In this document: positions 23,601 to 32,793 of the stretch, in pieces | Position numbering within the stretch: the first letter of the stretch is position 1 | How the letters are laid out: the number at the start of each line of letters is the position of its first letter | NCBI GenBank assembly: GCA_014655195.1 | Contig: BNBH01000003.1 | Span: forward strand, 186,001-250,000 | Direction: 5' to 3' | Length of the DNA: 64,000 nucleotides | Source: Streptomyces cellulosae | GTDB lineage: Bacteria; Actinomycetota; Actinomycetes; Streptomycetales; Streptomycetaceae | Position numbers and translations under genes: made by a program | The notes under the pieces: generated by a model | Told to the model about the DNA's origin: nothing | Database searches by the model: none | The model's input: only the letters and a program-made list of their open reading frames with translations

Positions 23601-25891
23601 CCCCCTCACAGGACCCGCAGGCCGATCCCGCCGGCGGGGCGCCGTATCCCGCGCCCGCGCCGTACGGAGCCGGCACCACCGCCGACGGTCTCCACCCGGC
23701 GTCCGCGCCGTCCGGCACGTACCCCGAAACCGCCGACGGCTCCCAGCCCGCACCGCCGGGCGCGCAACCGAAGCACGCCCTGGTCACCGCCACCAACCAC
23801 CCCCGCTGGGCCCGCCCCGCCCTCTTCGCGCTGCTCCTCGCCACCGGCCTGCTCTATCTCTACAACCTCCACGCCTCCGGCTACGCCAACTCCTTCTACT
23901 CCGCGGCCGTGCAGGCGGGCAGCCAGTCCTGGAAGGCCTTCTTCTTCGGGTCGCTCGACGCCGCGAACGCCATCACCGTGGACAAGCCCCCGGCCGCGCT
24001 CTGGCCGATGGCCCTCTCCGTGCGGCTGTTCGGGCTCAGCTCCTGGGCGATCCTGGCGCCCGAGGTGCTGATGGGCCTCGGCACCGTCGCCGTCGTGCAC
24101 GCGTCCGTGCGCCGCCGTGCCGGACACGGCGCCGCCCTCCTCGCGGGAGCGGTCCTCGCGCTGACGCCGGTCGCGGCGCTGATGTTCCGCTTCAACAACC
24201 CGGACGCCCTGCTCGCCCTGCTCATGGCCGTCGCCTGTCACCTCGTCGTCCGCGCCCTGGAGGACGGCCGGACCAAGTGGCTGGTGTGGGCGGGCGTCGC
24301 CATCGGCTTCGCCTTTCTCACCAAGACGCTCCAGGCGTTCCTGATCCTCCCTGCGCTGGCCGTGGTCTACGCCGTCTGTGCCCCCGTACGCCCGCGCAAG
24401 CGGTTCGCGCAGCTCGCGTTCGCGACCGTCGCGCTCGTGGTGTCCGGAGGCTGGTGGGTCGCGGTCGTGGAGCTGTGGCCGGCGTCCTCACGGCCGTACA
24501 TCGGCGGCTCGCAGAGCAACAGCTTCCTGGAGCTGACGTTCGGCTACAACGGCCTCGGCCGTCTCAACGGCGAGGAGACCGGCAGCGTCGGCGGCGGCGG
24601 AGGCGGCGCGGGCGGCGGCGGCCGCTGGGGCGAGACCGGCTGGGACCGGATGTTCAACGACGACGTCGGCGGCCAGATCTCCTGGCTGCTGCCCGCCGCG
24701 CTGATCCTGCTGGCCGCCGCCCTGTACCTGACCCGTAAGGCGGGCAGGACCGACATCACCCGTGCGGCGTTCCTCGTGTGGGGCGGCTCGCTGCTGACGA
24801 CCGCCGCCGTCTTCAGCTTCATGGCCGGCATCTTCCACCAGTACTACACGGTCGCCCTGGCCCCCTATCTCGCGGCCGTGACCGGCATGGGCGCGGCCGC
24901 CCTGTGGCAGCGGCGGCGGGAGACCTGGGCCGCCCTCGTCCTCGCGGCGGCCGTCACGGCGACCGCGGCCTGGGGCTGCGTCCTCCTCGCGCGCACACCC
25001 GACCACCTGCCGTGGCTGCGCTGGATCGTCCTGGTGGGCGGGCTGACCGCCGCGCTCGGGCTGGTCTTCGCGGGCCGGGCGGGACGCCGGGTGGTGCTCG
25101 CGGCGGCCGGCCTCGGCCTCGCGGCCTCCCTGGCCGGCCCGACGGCGTACACCCTGAGCACCGTGCGGGAGGGCCACTCCGGCTCCATCGTCACGGCCGG
25201 TCCCGCGTCGACGGGCAGGGGCGGCGGCGGTGGTCCCCAGGGCGGAGGCCCGGGCGGCGGTCAGAACGGCGGCCGGGACGGAGCCCAAGGCGGCGGCCCC
25301 GGCGGAGGCGGCACCCAGGGCCAGAACGGCGGCGCCCAGAACGGCACCCCGCCCACCGGAAATCCGCCCGCCACCAACGGCACCGGCGGCTTCCCCGGCG
25401 GCGCCCCGTCGGGCCGGAACGGCACCGGCACCCCGCCCGGCGCCACCGACGGCACCACGACAGAAACCCCCGGCCGGGGATCGCGCGGCGGCGCCGGCAT
25501 GGGCGGCCTCCTCGGCGGCACCTCCGTCGACGCCGAGGCACGCGAGCTGCTGGAGACGGACGCCGACGACTACACCTGGGCCGCCGCGGCGGTCGGCGCG
25601 CAGAACGCCGCGAGCTACCAGCTCGCCACCGGTGAACCGGTCATGGCGGTCGGCGGCTTCAACGGCACCGACCCGTCCCCGACCCTCGCCCAGTTCCAGC
25701 AGTACGTGAAGGACGGCCGCATCCACTACTTCGTCTCGAGCGGAGGCACCGGCGGAGGCGGCGGCCGAGGCGGAGCGGACGGCACCGGCACCTCCTCCCA
25801 GATCACCGCCTGGGTCCAGGAGAACTTCACCCAGGTCACCGCCGGCTCCGCCACCTTCTACGACCTCATCCGCCCCACGTCCGAAAGCTGA
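23597..25891 (+). CDS. ArnT/YkcB-type membrane glycosyltransferase
   Basis: A 764-residue polytopic transferase of the GT39/ArnT clan that would move a sugar from a polyprenyl-phosphate donor to a cell-surface acceptor. It has a Pro-rich cytoplasmic N-terminus, then many membrane helices. The first outer loop NSFYSAAVQAGSQSWKAFF with VDKPP is the family's donor-site signature. Two Gly-rich low-complexity stretches interrupt it (about 330-345 and 535-645, the second repeatedly GGGPGG/QNGG). A C-terminal soluble domain (VDAEARELLETDADDYTWAAA...GRIHYFVSSG) is typical of YkcB. Its ATG overlaps the previous stop. Confidence 0.82.
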   Translation: MTPSQDPQADPAGGAPYPAPAPYGAGTTADGLHPASAPSGTYPETADGSQPAPPGAQPKHALVTATNHPRWARPALFALLLATGLLYLYNLHASGYANSFYSAAVQAGSQSWKAFFFGSLDAANAITVDKPPAALWPMALSVRLFGLSSWAILAPEVLMGLGTVAVVHASVRRRAGHGAALLAGAVLALTPVAALMFRFNNPDALLALLMAVACHLVVRALEDGRTKWLVWAGVAIGFAFLTKTLQAFLILPALAVVYAVCAPVRPRKRFAQLAFATVALVVSGGWWVAVVELWPASSRPYIGGSQSNSFLELTFGYNGLGRLNGEETGSVGGGGGGAGGGGRWGETGWDRMFNDDVGGQISWLLPAALILLAAALYLTRKAGRTDITRAAFLVWGGSLLTTAAVFSFMAGIFHQYYTVALAPYLAAVTGMGAAALWQRRRETWAALVLAAAVTATAAWGCVLLARTPDHLPWLRWIVLVGGLTAALGLVFAGRAGRRVVLAAAGLGLAASLAGPTAYTLSTVREGHSGSIVTAGPASTGRGGGGGPQGGGPGGGQNGGRDGAQGGGPGGGGTQGQNGGAQNGTPPTGNPPATNGTGGFPGGAPSGRNGTGTPPGATDGTTTETPGRGSRGGAGMGGLLGGTSVDAEARELLETDADDYTWAAAAVGAQNAASYQLATGEPVMAVGGFNGTDPSPTLAQFQQYVKDGRIHYFVSSGGTGGGGGRGGADGTGTSSQITAWVQENFTQVTAGSATFYDLIRPTSES

Positions 25892-25904
25892 CCCCGCCCC
25901 CGCG

Positions 25905-25941
25905 TTGTACACCGTAAGAGGGCTGTTCTACGGTGTACAGC
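25905..25941 (+). promoter_or_regulatory. TetR-type operator overlapping promoter of MFS gene
   Basis: GTACACCGTA (25907-25916) and its exact inverse TACGGTGTAC (25929-25938) flank a 12-bp spacer and end 3 bp before the MFS ATG. TTGTAC at 25905 could serve as a -35 box, which would place the transcription start near the ATG. The adjacent TetR gene is the likely ligand-responsive repressor. Confidence 0.75.
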
Positions 25942-27495
25942 ATGACCACGTCCTCGCAGCAGCAGCCCGCCGCGGCCCCCGACCCGTCCCCGGACACCGC
26001 ACCGGCGGACGGGGCTCCCCGGGGGCACGCGCGGCGCTGGCTGATTCTCGGGGTCATCTGTCTCGCCCAGCTCACCGTGCTGCTCGACAACACGGTGCTG
26101 AACGTGGCGATCCCCTCCCTCACCCGGGAGATGGACGCCTCGACCGCCGACATCCAGTGGATGATCAACGCCTATTCGCTGGTGCAGTCGGGCCTGCTGC
26201 TCAGCGCCGGCAACGCGGCCGACCGCTACGGCCGCAAGAAGATGCTGATCGTGGGCCTCGCCCTGTTCGGCGCGGGGTCGCTGGCGGCGGGTCTCGCCCA
26301 GTCCTCCGGGCAGCTGATCGCCGCGCGGGCCGGCATGGGCGTCGGCGGGGCGCTGCTGCTCACCACCACCCTCGCCGTGGTCATGCAGATCTTCACGCCC
26401 GAGGAGCAGCCCAAGGCCATCGGCATCTGGAGCGCCGTCAACTCCCTGGGCTTCGCGGCCGGTCCGCTGGTCGGCGGGTTCATGCTGAACCACTTCTGGT
26501 GGGGCTCGATCTTCCTGATCAACCTGCCGGTCGCGGCCCTGGCGCTGGCCGCCGTCGCCGCGTACGTCCCGGAGTCCCGGAACCGGCAGGGCGACCGGCC
26601 CGACCTGGTCGGCGCGGTGCTCTCCACCATCGGCATGACGGCCCTGGTCTACGCGATCATCTCCGGACCCGAGCACGGCTGGACGTCCGGCAGGGTGCTC
26701 GCCACCGCCGGCGCGGCGGCCGTGGTGCTCGGCGTCTTCGCGTACTGGGAGAGCCGGATCCCGTACCCGATGCTCGACCCGCACTTCTTCCGCAACCGGC
26801 GCTTCACCGGCGCGGTCGGCGGTCTGGTGCTGATCACCTTCGGGATGGGCGGCGCGCTGTTCCTGCTCACCCAGTACCTGCAGTTCGTCCTCGGCTACGG
26901 CCCGCTGGAGGCGGGGCTGCGCACCGCGCCGATGGCGCTGACCGTGGTCGCCCTCAACTTCACCGGCGTGGGCACCAAGTGGTCGGCGAAGATGGGCACT
27001 CCGCTGTCCATAGCGGTCGGCATGGGACTGATGGCGGCCGGCCTGGTGTCGATCGCCACGCTCACCGGACACGGCTACGGCGGCACCCTGCTCGGCCTGG
27101 TGCTGATCGGCGCGGGCACCGCGATCGGCAGCCCGGTGATGGCGCACGCCGTGATGAGTTCCGTGCCGCGCGAGAAGGCGGGCGTCGGCGCCGGGATCAA
27201 CGGCACCCTGGCCGAGTTCGGCAACGGACTCGGCGTGGCCGTCCTCGGCGCCGTGCTGAACGCGCGTTTCGCCGCGCTGGTGCCGGTCGCGGCGGCCTCG
27301 CTGCCGGCGGCGCTGGCCGCGGCCGGCTCGGACCGCGAACGCGCCGAGATCACCGGGGCGTTCTCCTCGGGTCTGGAGACGAGCCTCCTGGTCGGCTCGG
27401 TCGCGGTGCTGCTCGGCGGCCTGCTCGCGGCGTCGCTGCTGCATCGCGCCGACCGCGCCGACGCGCGCGCCGCGCGGACCCAGGCGGACGCCTAG
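25942..27495 (+). CDS. MFS drug/proton antiporter, DHA2 (EmrB/QacA) type
   Basis: A 517-residue transporter with about 14 hydrophobic segments. Motif A (NAADRYGRKKMLIVGL) and motif C-like LGFAAGPLVGGFML are present, and the DNTVLNVAIPSL start with IQWMINAYSL in helix 2 is typical of DHA2 exporters. Export of a toxic hydrophobic compound is likely. The ATG directly abuts a perfect inverted repeat, so the message may be leaderless; a GTG three codons upstream is less likely. A TetR gene follows 36 bp downstream. Confidence 0.88.
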   Translation: MTTSSQQQPAAAPDPSPDTAPADGAPRGHARRWLILGVICLAQLTVLLDNTVLNVAIPSLTREMDASTADIQWMINAYSLVQSGLLLSAGNAADRYGRKKMLIVGLALFGAGSLAAGLAQSSGQLIAARAGMGVGGALLLTTTLAVVMQIFTPEEQPKAIGIWSAVNSLGFAAGPLVGGFMLNHFWWGSIFLINLPVAALALAAVAAYVPESRNRQGDRPDLVGAVLSTIGMTALVYAIISGPEHGWTSGRVLATAGAAAVVLGVFAYWESRIPYPMLDPHFFRNRRFTGAVGGLVLITFGMGGALFLLTQYLQFVLGYGPLEAGLRTAPMALTVVALNFTGVGTKWSAKMGTPLSIAVGMGLMAAGLVSIATLTGHGYGGTLLGLVLIGAGTAIGSPVMAHAVMSSVPREKAGVGAGINGTLAEFGNGLGVAVLGAVLNARFAALVPVAAASLPAALAAAGSDRERAEITGAFSSGLETSLLVGSVAVLLGGLLAASLLHRADRADARAARTQADA

Positions 27496-27531
27496 CATGA
27501 ACCGGCGTCCGCGAGTCGAGGAAGGTGCGCC

Positions 27532-28305
27532 ATGGTGAGGGCAGACCAGCGGTCCGGTAAGGCGCCGCGGCCCAGTGTCTGGCTGGAGGACCGGGAGCGG
27601 GGCGGCAGACGCGGCGGCGGCCAGCCGTCCGGCCTCGACCGGGACCGGATCACCGAGGCCACCGTGCGGCTGCTGGACGCCGAGGGCCTGGGGAAGTTCT
27701 CCATGCGCCGCCTCGCCGCCGAACTCGACGTCACCGCGATGTCCGTCTACTGGTACGTCGACACCAAGGACGACCTGCTCGAACTGGCCCTGGACCGCGC
27801 CTTCGGCGAACTCGCCCTGCCCGACCCGGAGTCCGGCGCCGACTGGCGCGACGAACTGCGCGCGCTGGCCCGCGAGTACCGGGCGCTGCTGGTCCGGCAC
27901 TCCTGGCTGCCGGCGCTCGTCGGCCGCTTCCTCAACATCGGCCCCCACGCGCTGCGGTTCTCGGGCGCCGTCCAGCGGGTCCTCGGCCGTACCGGTCTGC
28001 CCGAGCACGAGGTGACCGGGGCGATCGCCGCCGTGTTCCAGTTCGTGTACGGACACGGCACGGTGGAGGGCCACTTCCGCGACCGGGTGGCGTCGACGGG
28101 CCTGACCGCCGACGAGTACCACCACCGCGCCATGACCGAGGTGCTGCGCGACCCGGACGCCTCCGACGTCATCGGCCGCTCGGCCCGGATCATGGAGGCG
28201 CGGGGCGGCGACACGGTCGAGGAGATGCTCGAACGGGACTTCACCTTCGCCCTCGACCTGCTGATCGCCGGCATCGAGGCGATGGTCGCGCGCGGGCGCG
28301 GCTGA
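27532..28305 (+). CDS. TetR-family repressor of the adjacent pump
   Basis: A 257-residue regulator. The N-terminal HTH domain (about 38-85) reads DRDRITEATVRLLDAEGLGKFSMRRLAAELDVTAMSVYWYVDTKDDL, a clear TetR DNA-binding motif. The C-terminal ligand domain resembles the tetracycline-repressor C-terminal type. A basic 35-residue extension precedes the HTH. GAGGAAGG lies before the ATG. It is cotranscribed behind the MFS pump, so the operator upstream of the pump would give feedback control of both genes. Confidence 0.88.
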   Translation: MVRADQRSGKAPRPSVWLEDRERGGRRGGGQPSGLDRDRITEATVRLLDAEGLGKFSMRRLAAELDVTAMSVYWYVDTKDDLLELALDRAFGELALPDPESGADWRDELRALAREYRALLVRHSWLPALVGRFLNIGPHALRFSGAVQRVLGRTGLPEHEVTGAIAAVFQFVYGHGTVEGHFRDRVASTGLTADEYHHRAMTEVLRDPDASDVIGRSARIMEARGGDTVEEMLERDFTFALDLLIAGIEAMVARGRG

Positions 28306-28336
28306 CCTGGGGCGCGTGCCCCCCGGTAAGCCGCCG

Positions 28337-28807
28337 CTACTCGTTCTCCGCGAGCCGCGCCGGGAAGCCGCCCGTCGCCACCGGACCCCAGCGCTCCGGG
28401 GTGATCCGGATCAGCGACTTGCCCTGCTTCACCATCGCCGCGCGGTACTCGTCCCAGTCGGGGTGCTCACCGGCGATGTTCCGGTAGTACTCCACCAGCG
28501 GCTCCACCGAGTCGGGCACGTCCAGCACCTCGGCGGTGCCGTCGATCTGCACCCACGGACCGTTCCAGTCGTCGCTGAGGACGATCAGGCCGACCCGAGG
28601 GTCCCGCTTGGCGTTGCGGGTCTTGGCGCGCTCCGGGTAGGTGGACACCACGATCCGCCCGGAGTCGTCGACCCCGCAGGTCAGCGGCGACCCCTGCGGT
28701 CCGCCGTCGGAGCGGCGGGTGAGCAGGATCGCGCGGTGCCGGGGGCGTACGAAGTCGAGCAACTCGTCGAGGGAGACGCGGGTGTTGGTCGCGATGTCGG
28801 GTGCCAT
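28337..28807 (-). CDS. PPOX-class F420-dependent oxidoreductase
   Basis: A 156-residue split-beta-barrel flavin/F420-binding protein. It starts ELLDFVRPRHRAILLTRRSDGGPQGSPL and continues IVVSTYPERAKTRNAKRDPRVGLIV, the phosphate-binding Lys/Arg-rich region typical of actinobacterial PPOX proteins that use F420. A C-terminal block IRITPERWGP is also characteristic. The reaction in vivo is unknown; relatives reduce F420-dependent substrates or bind haem-pathway intermediates. It is a single gene converging on the TetR gene. Confidence 0.82.
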   Translation of the reverse strand: MAPDIATNTRVSLDELLDFVRPRHRAILLTRRSDGGPQGSPLTCGVDDSGRIVVSTYPERAKTRNAKRDPRVGLIVLSDDWNGPWVQIDGTAEVLDVPDSVEPLVEYYRNIAGEHPDWDEYRAAMVKQGKSLIRITPERWGPVATGGFPARLAENE

Positions 28808-28842
28808 GGCGTCAGCCTAGGTCGTGATCCGCCGGACGGGGC

Positions 28843-29181
28843 TCAGGCCGCCATCGCCTCGGGGAGGTTGTCGTACACGGGCACGTCGCGGCGCAGCCCG
28901 GTCACCTCCAGGACGCGGCTCGCGACGGACTCCGGGAGGGCCACCACGTGCACCCGGGTGTGGGGGAGCAGCAGCCTGCGGGCGTCGTTGATCAGGCGGA
29001 TGCCCTGGGAGTCCATGAAGCGGGTCCCGGACAGGTCGAGGACCATCACCCGCGCGGGCCCCTTGGAGCCGGAGCGGGCCTGGTACATGATCAGCGGCAG
29101 CAGGCCGTCGGCGTTGCGGGCGTCGATCTCCGAGGGCAGCGGGAGCATCACGCGCTCGGAGGAGAAGGGCGGAAGGGTCAC
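28843..29181 (-). CDS. STAS-domain anti-sigma-factor antagonist-like protein
   Basis: About 112 residues forming one STAS domain. The phosphorylatable Ser motif is in VLDLSGTRFMDSQGIRLINDA, matching the D-S-x-G site of SpoIIAA-type antagonists. GTG at 29181 is chosen as start because CAGGTG lies 6 bp upstream; GTG at 29190 is also open. It would bind a kinase-type anti-sigma factor to free a sigma factor, but no partner is adjacent. SigF and SigN, encoded 5-7 kb away, are of the class controlled this way. Confidence 0.78.
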   Translation of the reverse strand: MTLPPFSSERVMLPLPSEIDARNADGLLPLIMYQARSGSKGPARVMVLDLSGTRFMDSQGIRLINDARRLLLPHTRVHVVALPESVASRVLEVTGLRRDVPVYDNLPEAMAA

Positions 29182-29293
29182 GGCGTTCACCTGACATGGT
29201 CGTCCGGAATCGAATGAGCCGCTTCCTGACCCTCCGCCCATTGCACCACGCCCGGGACGAGACCGGAAGCGGTGCAGGTCCCGGGCGTCGTGC

Positions 29294-30115
29294 TCAGGCC
29301 TCCGGGAGCTTCTCCCCCTGCACGGCCTGGACGTCCAGCTCCACCCGCAGCGTGGTGCCGACGGCGGCGATGCCGGCCTGGACGACCTGGTTGTAGTTCA
29401 TCGCGAAGTCCTCGCGGTGCAGCTCGGTGGTGGCGCGGAACGCCGCCCGGGTGCCGCCCCACGGGTCGGCGCCGGTGCCGAGGTACGCCAGGTCCAGGCC
29501 GACCGGGCGGACCACGCCGCGCATGGTCAGCTCACCGTGCACGGTCCACCGGTCGGTGCCCGCCTGGGTGAGCCCCGTGGACCGGTAGGTGATCTCCGGG
29601 TACCGCGCGACGTCCAGGAAGTCCGGCGACCGCAGATGGGTGTCGCGCATCGCGTTGCCGGTGTCGATGGACGCCGCCCGGATCACCGCCTCCACGCGGG
29701 ACTTGGTGACGTCGTCGGGGGCGATCTCCACCGAGGCGGTGAAGTCGGTGAACCGGCCGCGCACGCTGGAGATGCCCAGGTGCTGGGCGGCGGCGGCCAC
29801 GCTGCTGTGCGCCGGGTCCACGGTCCACGGGCCGGGCGGCGGCAGCTCCGTGCCCCCGGTCCTGGCCAGCGTCACCGTCCCGATCTCCGCCCGCGCGCTC
29901 GCGGTGACGAGGGCGCTGGCGGCGGCGGGCGCGTAGCCGACCGCGGTCACGACGACCGTGTACGCCCCCGGCGCCAGCTCGGTGGCGTCCCGGACGGCGC
30001 CCTCGGCGTCCGCCTCGGCGCGCAGCACCTGGCTGCCGGTCCCGTCGGTGAGCGTGACGACCGCGTGCGACACGGCCCATCCGTCCCGGGTGCGGATCCT
30101 CGCGGTCAGTGGCAT
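29294..30115 (-). CDS. YceI-family protein with carboxypeptidase-regulatory-like N-terminus
   Basis: A 273-residue fusion. Residues 1-90 form a beta-sandwich regulatory-like domain (IRTRDGWAVSHAVVTLTDGTGSQVLRAEADAEGAVRDATELAPGAYTVVVTAVGY). Residues about 95-270 are a YceI lipocalin-like domain (WTVDPAHSSVAAAAQHLGISSVRGRFTDF, ... VDGEL-type strands, REDFAMNYN), which binds polyprenyl-like lipids. There is no signal peptide, unlike classical periplasmic YceI. The ATG at 30115 has AGGGAG 8 bp upstream. The gene lies behind the MFS gene whose C-terminus carries related domains. Confidence 0.8.
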   Translation of the reverse strand: MPLTARIRTRDGWAVSHAVVTLTDGTGSQVLRAEADAEGAVRDATELAPGAYTVVVTAVGYAPAAASALVTASARAEIGTVTLARTGGTELPPPGPWTVDPAHSSVAAAAQHLGISSVRGRFTDFTASVEIAPDDVTKSRVEAVIRAASIDTGNAMRDTHLRSPDFLDVARYPEITYRSTGLTQAGTDRWTVHGELTMRGVVRPVGLDLAYLGTGADPWGGTRAAFRATTELHREDFAMNYNQVVQAGIAAVGTTLRVELDVQAVQGEKLPEA

Positions 30116-30242
30116 CCCGTCTTCTCCCTGAAATGGCTCATGGACCTGAAAAGGCTCATGAAAAGGTCGTGATACGACCGGCCCGCGGCGGGGGCGCGTC
30201 TCCGCTACAGGACGCGCGGGCCCGCCACGGGCCGGAACTTCG

Positions 30243-32780
30243 TCACTCGCCGGGGTGGGCGAGCTCGATGTCGTGGTCGTCGACACCGGGGCCGGCCACC
30301 GTCAGGGCGCTCGCCACCGGCGGGTAACCCGTGGCGATCACCGTGTACTCGCCGCCGTCCAGGTCGGCGAAGGCGTACGCCCCGTCGTCGCCGGTCGTGG
30401 CCGTGCCGACCACGTTGCCCGCCGCGTCGACCAGGGTGACGCGGGCGTCGGCCAGCGGACCGTGCGGGGCGCGGACCACGCCCCGGACGTGGGCGCCGGT
30501 CTCCAGGTCGGCCTCGACCCGGGTGACGCCGGTGGCGCCGATCTCCACCGGCAGGGCGCGCGGCCGGTACCCGGCGGCGTTCACCGCCACGGTCACCGCG
30601 CCCGGGACCAGCTCGGTGAACGAGAACTCGCCCTGCTCACCGGTGGTCCCGGTGGCCAGCAGGTCGCCGCGCACATCGGTGACGATGACCATCGCGTCCG
30701 TCACCGGCTGCCCGGTGTCCGCCGCGCGGACCACGCCGGTCATGCCGCTGGTGCCGCTGAGCAGGATGTCGTAGGACACCGGCTCGCCGTTCACCACGAC
30801 CGTCGACGCCTGCGGCTGGTGCCCGTCGGCGGCGGCGATCAGGACGTACGACCCCGCCGAGGGGGCGTCCACCGCGTAGGAGCCGTCGTCCTGGGCCACG
30901 GAGCGGCCCAGCTGGCGGCCGCCCAGGGAGATCAGCGTGACCGCGGCGCGGGGCACCGGGGTGGAATCGGCGCCCCGGACGAAGCCGCGCACCGGGATTC
31001 CGGCGGAGGCGGACTCCCCGGGCCGGGCGGCGGTGGCGACCGCGGTCACCGGCTTGGCGAAGGTGTCCTCCGCGGCGGCCTGCGTCTCCGCGACGGCCGA
31101 ATCCTCGGGGGCGGCGCCCCCGGCCGGGACGGCGGCGGCCTCGGCGACGGTCGGGGCGACCGGGTCGCCGGACGCGGCGGCCTGCTCCTGCGCGGCCTGG
31201 GCCAGCGCGCCGGTGGTCCGCAGCGGGACCTCCTTGATGAAGAGCGTCACCAGGAAGCCGAGCAGGGCGATCGGCGCGACGTACAGGAAGATGTCGGCGA
31301 TGCCGTGGCCGTAGGCGCTCTCCAGCCAGGTGCGGATGCCCGGGGGCAGCAGGTCCATGTCGGGGATGGTGCCGCTGCCGGAGGCCTTGGCGGCCGCCGC
31401 CTGCTCCTGCGGGCTGAGCGTGCCGATGGTGTCCGCCGCGTAGTGGCTGATGCGGGACGACATCACCGAGCCGAGCACGGAGACGCCCACCGCGCCGCCG
31501 AGCGAGCGGAAGAACGTGACCACGGAGGAGGCCGCGCCCAGGTCGCTCGCGGCCACCTGGTTCTGCGTGCAGAGCACCAGGTTCTGCATCATCATGCCGA
31601 CGCCCAGACCCATCAGCGCCATGAAGACGCCGATGCGCCAGTACGGGGTGTCGTAGCGCATGGTGCTCAGCAGGCCGAGGCCCGCCGTCAGCAGCACGCC
31701 GCCGGACAGCAGCCAGGCCTTCCAGCGGCCGGTCTTCGTGATGACGATGCCGGAGACGGTCGACGATATGAACAGACCGCCGATCATCGGGATGGTCATG
31801 ACGCCCGACATGGTCGGGGACTTGTCCCGGGCGAGCTGGAAGTACTGGCTGAAGTAGACGGTGCCGGCGAACATCGCGATACCGACGAACAGCGAGGCCA
31901 GCGACGCCAGCGCGATGGTGCGGTTGCGGAACAGACGCAGCGGGATGATCGGCTCGCTCGCCTTGGACTCGACGAGCAGGAAGACCAGCGTGAGCAGGAC
32001 GGCGCCGCCGACCATCGCACCGGTCTGCCAGGACATCCAGTCGTACTTGTCGTCGGCGAAGGTGACCCACAGGAGCAGCAGGCTCACGGCCGCGGTGACG
32101 AAGAAGGCGCCGGCCCAGTCGACCTTGACCTCCCGCTTCACCAGGGGCAGGTGCAGCGTCTTCTGCAGCACGACCAGCGCGATCAGCGCGAAGGGGACGC
32201 CGACGTAGAGGCACCAGCGCCAGCCGAGCCAGCTGGTGTCGGTGATGACGCCGCCGAGCAGCGGGCCGCCGACGGTCGCGACCGCGAAGGTCGCGCCCAG
32301 GTAGCCGGAGTACCGCCCGCGCTCACGCGGGGAGATCATCGCGGCCATGATGATCTGGGCCAGCGCGGCGAGACCGCCGCCGCCGAGGCCCTGGATGGCG
32401 CGCGCGGTGATCAGCATGCCCGGGTTCTGCGCCGTGCCGGCCACGATCGAGCCGATCACGAAGATCACCAGGGCCGTCTGGACCAGGGCCTTCTTGCTGA
32501 TGAGGTCGGCGAGCTTGCCCCACAGGGGGGTGGAGGCGGTCATCGTCAGCAGCGAGGCGGTGACGACCCAGGTGTAGGCGCTCTGGCCGCCGCCGAGGTC
32601 GGAGACGATCTCGGGCAGGGCGTTGGTGACGATGGTCGACGACAGGATGGCGCAGAACATGCCGAGCAGCAGCCCGGACAGCGCCTCCATGATCTGCCGA
32701 TGGGTCATCGGAGCGTCCGTGGAGGATCCTCCCCCGTGCTTGGCATGAGCCCGCACACCGTTCGGTGTGGTCGTTGCCAT
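30243..32780 (-). CDS. MFS exporter with C-terminal tandem regulatory-like domains
   Basis: An 845-residue protein. Residues about 25-540 form a 14-helix DHA2-type transporter (MFCAILSSTIVTNALPEIVSDL, GKLADLISKK, RAIQGLGGGGLAALAQII). After an Ala-rich linker come three repeats of a carboxypeptidase-regulatory-like/SpaA-type beta-sandwich (GFVRGADSTPVPRAAVTLIS; GVVRAADTGQPVTDAMVIVTD; GVVRAPHGPLADARVTLVD), about 640-845. Fusion of surface-adhesin-like domains to a pump is unusual outside actinobacteria. It lies 13 bp after a MarR gene, which probably represses it. Confidence 0.87.
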   Translation of the reverse strand: MATTTPNGVRAHAKHGGGSSTDAPMTHRQIMEALSGLLLGMFCAILSSTIVTNALPEIVSDLGGGQSAYTWVVTASLLTMTASTPLWGKLADLISKKALVQTALVIFVIGSIVAGTAQNPGMLITARAIQGLGGGGLAALAQIIMAAMISPRERGRYSGYLGATFAVATVGGPLLGGVITDTSWLGWRWCLYVGVPFALIALVVLQKTLHLPLVKREVKVDWAGAFFVTAAVSLLLLWVTFADDKYDWMSWQTGAMVGGAVLLTLVFLLVESKASEPIIPLRLFRNRTIALASLASLFVGIAMFAGTVYFSQYFQLARDKSPTMSGVMTIPMIGGLFISSTVSGIVITKTGRWKAWLLSGGVLLTAGLGLLSTMRYDTPYWRIGVFMALMGLGVGMMMQNLVLCTQNQVAASDLGAASSVVTFFRSLGGAVGVSVLGSVMSSRISHYAADTIGTLSPQEQAAAAKASGSGTIPDMDLLPPGIRTWLESAYGHGIADIFLYVAPIALLGFLVTLFIKEVPLRTTGALAQAAQEQAAASGDPVAPTVAEAAAVPAGGAAPEDSAVAETQAAAEDTFAKPVTAVATAARPGESASAGIPVRGFVRGADSTPVPRAAVTLISLGGRQLGRSVAQDDGSYAVDAPSAGSYVLIAAADGHQPQASTVVVNGEPVSYDILLSGTSGMTGVVRAADTGQPVTDAMVIVTDVRGDLLATGTTGEQGEFSFTELVPGAVTVAVNAAGYRPRALPVEIGATGVTRVEADLETGAHVRGVVRAPHGPLADARVTLVDAAGNVVGTATTGDDGAYAFADLDGGEYTVIATGYPPVASALTVAGPGVDDHDIELAHPGE

Positions 32781-32793
32781 GGACTTCCTTCTC

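Noticed and set aside
26226..28125. Long minus-strand frames opposite the MFS/TetR genes
   Set aside because: His/Gln/Arg-rich translations without motifs; the plus strand encodes clear MFS and TetR proteins and an operator.
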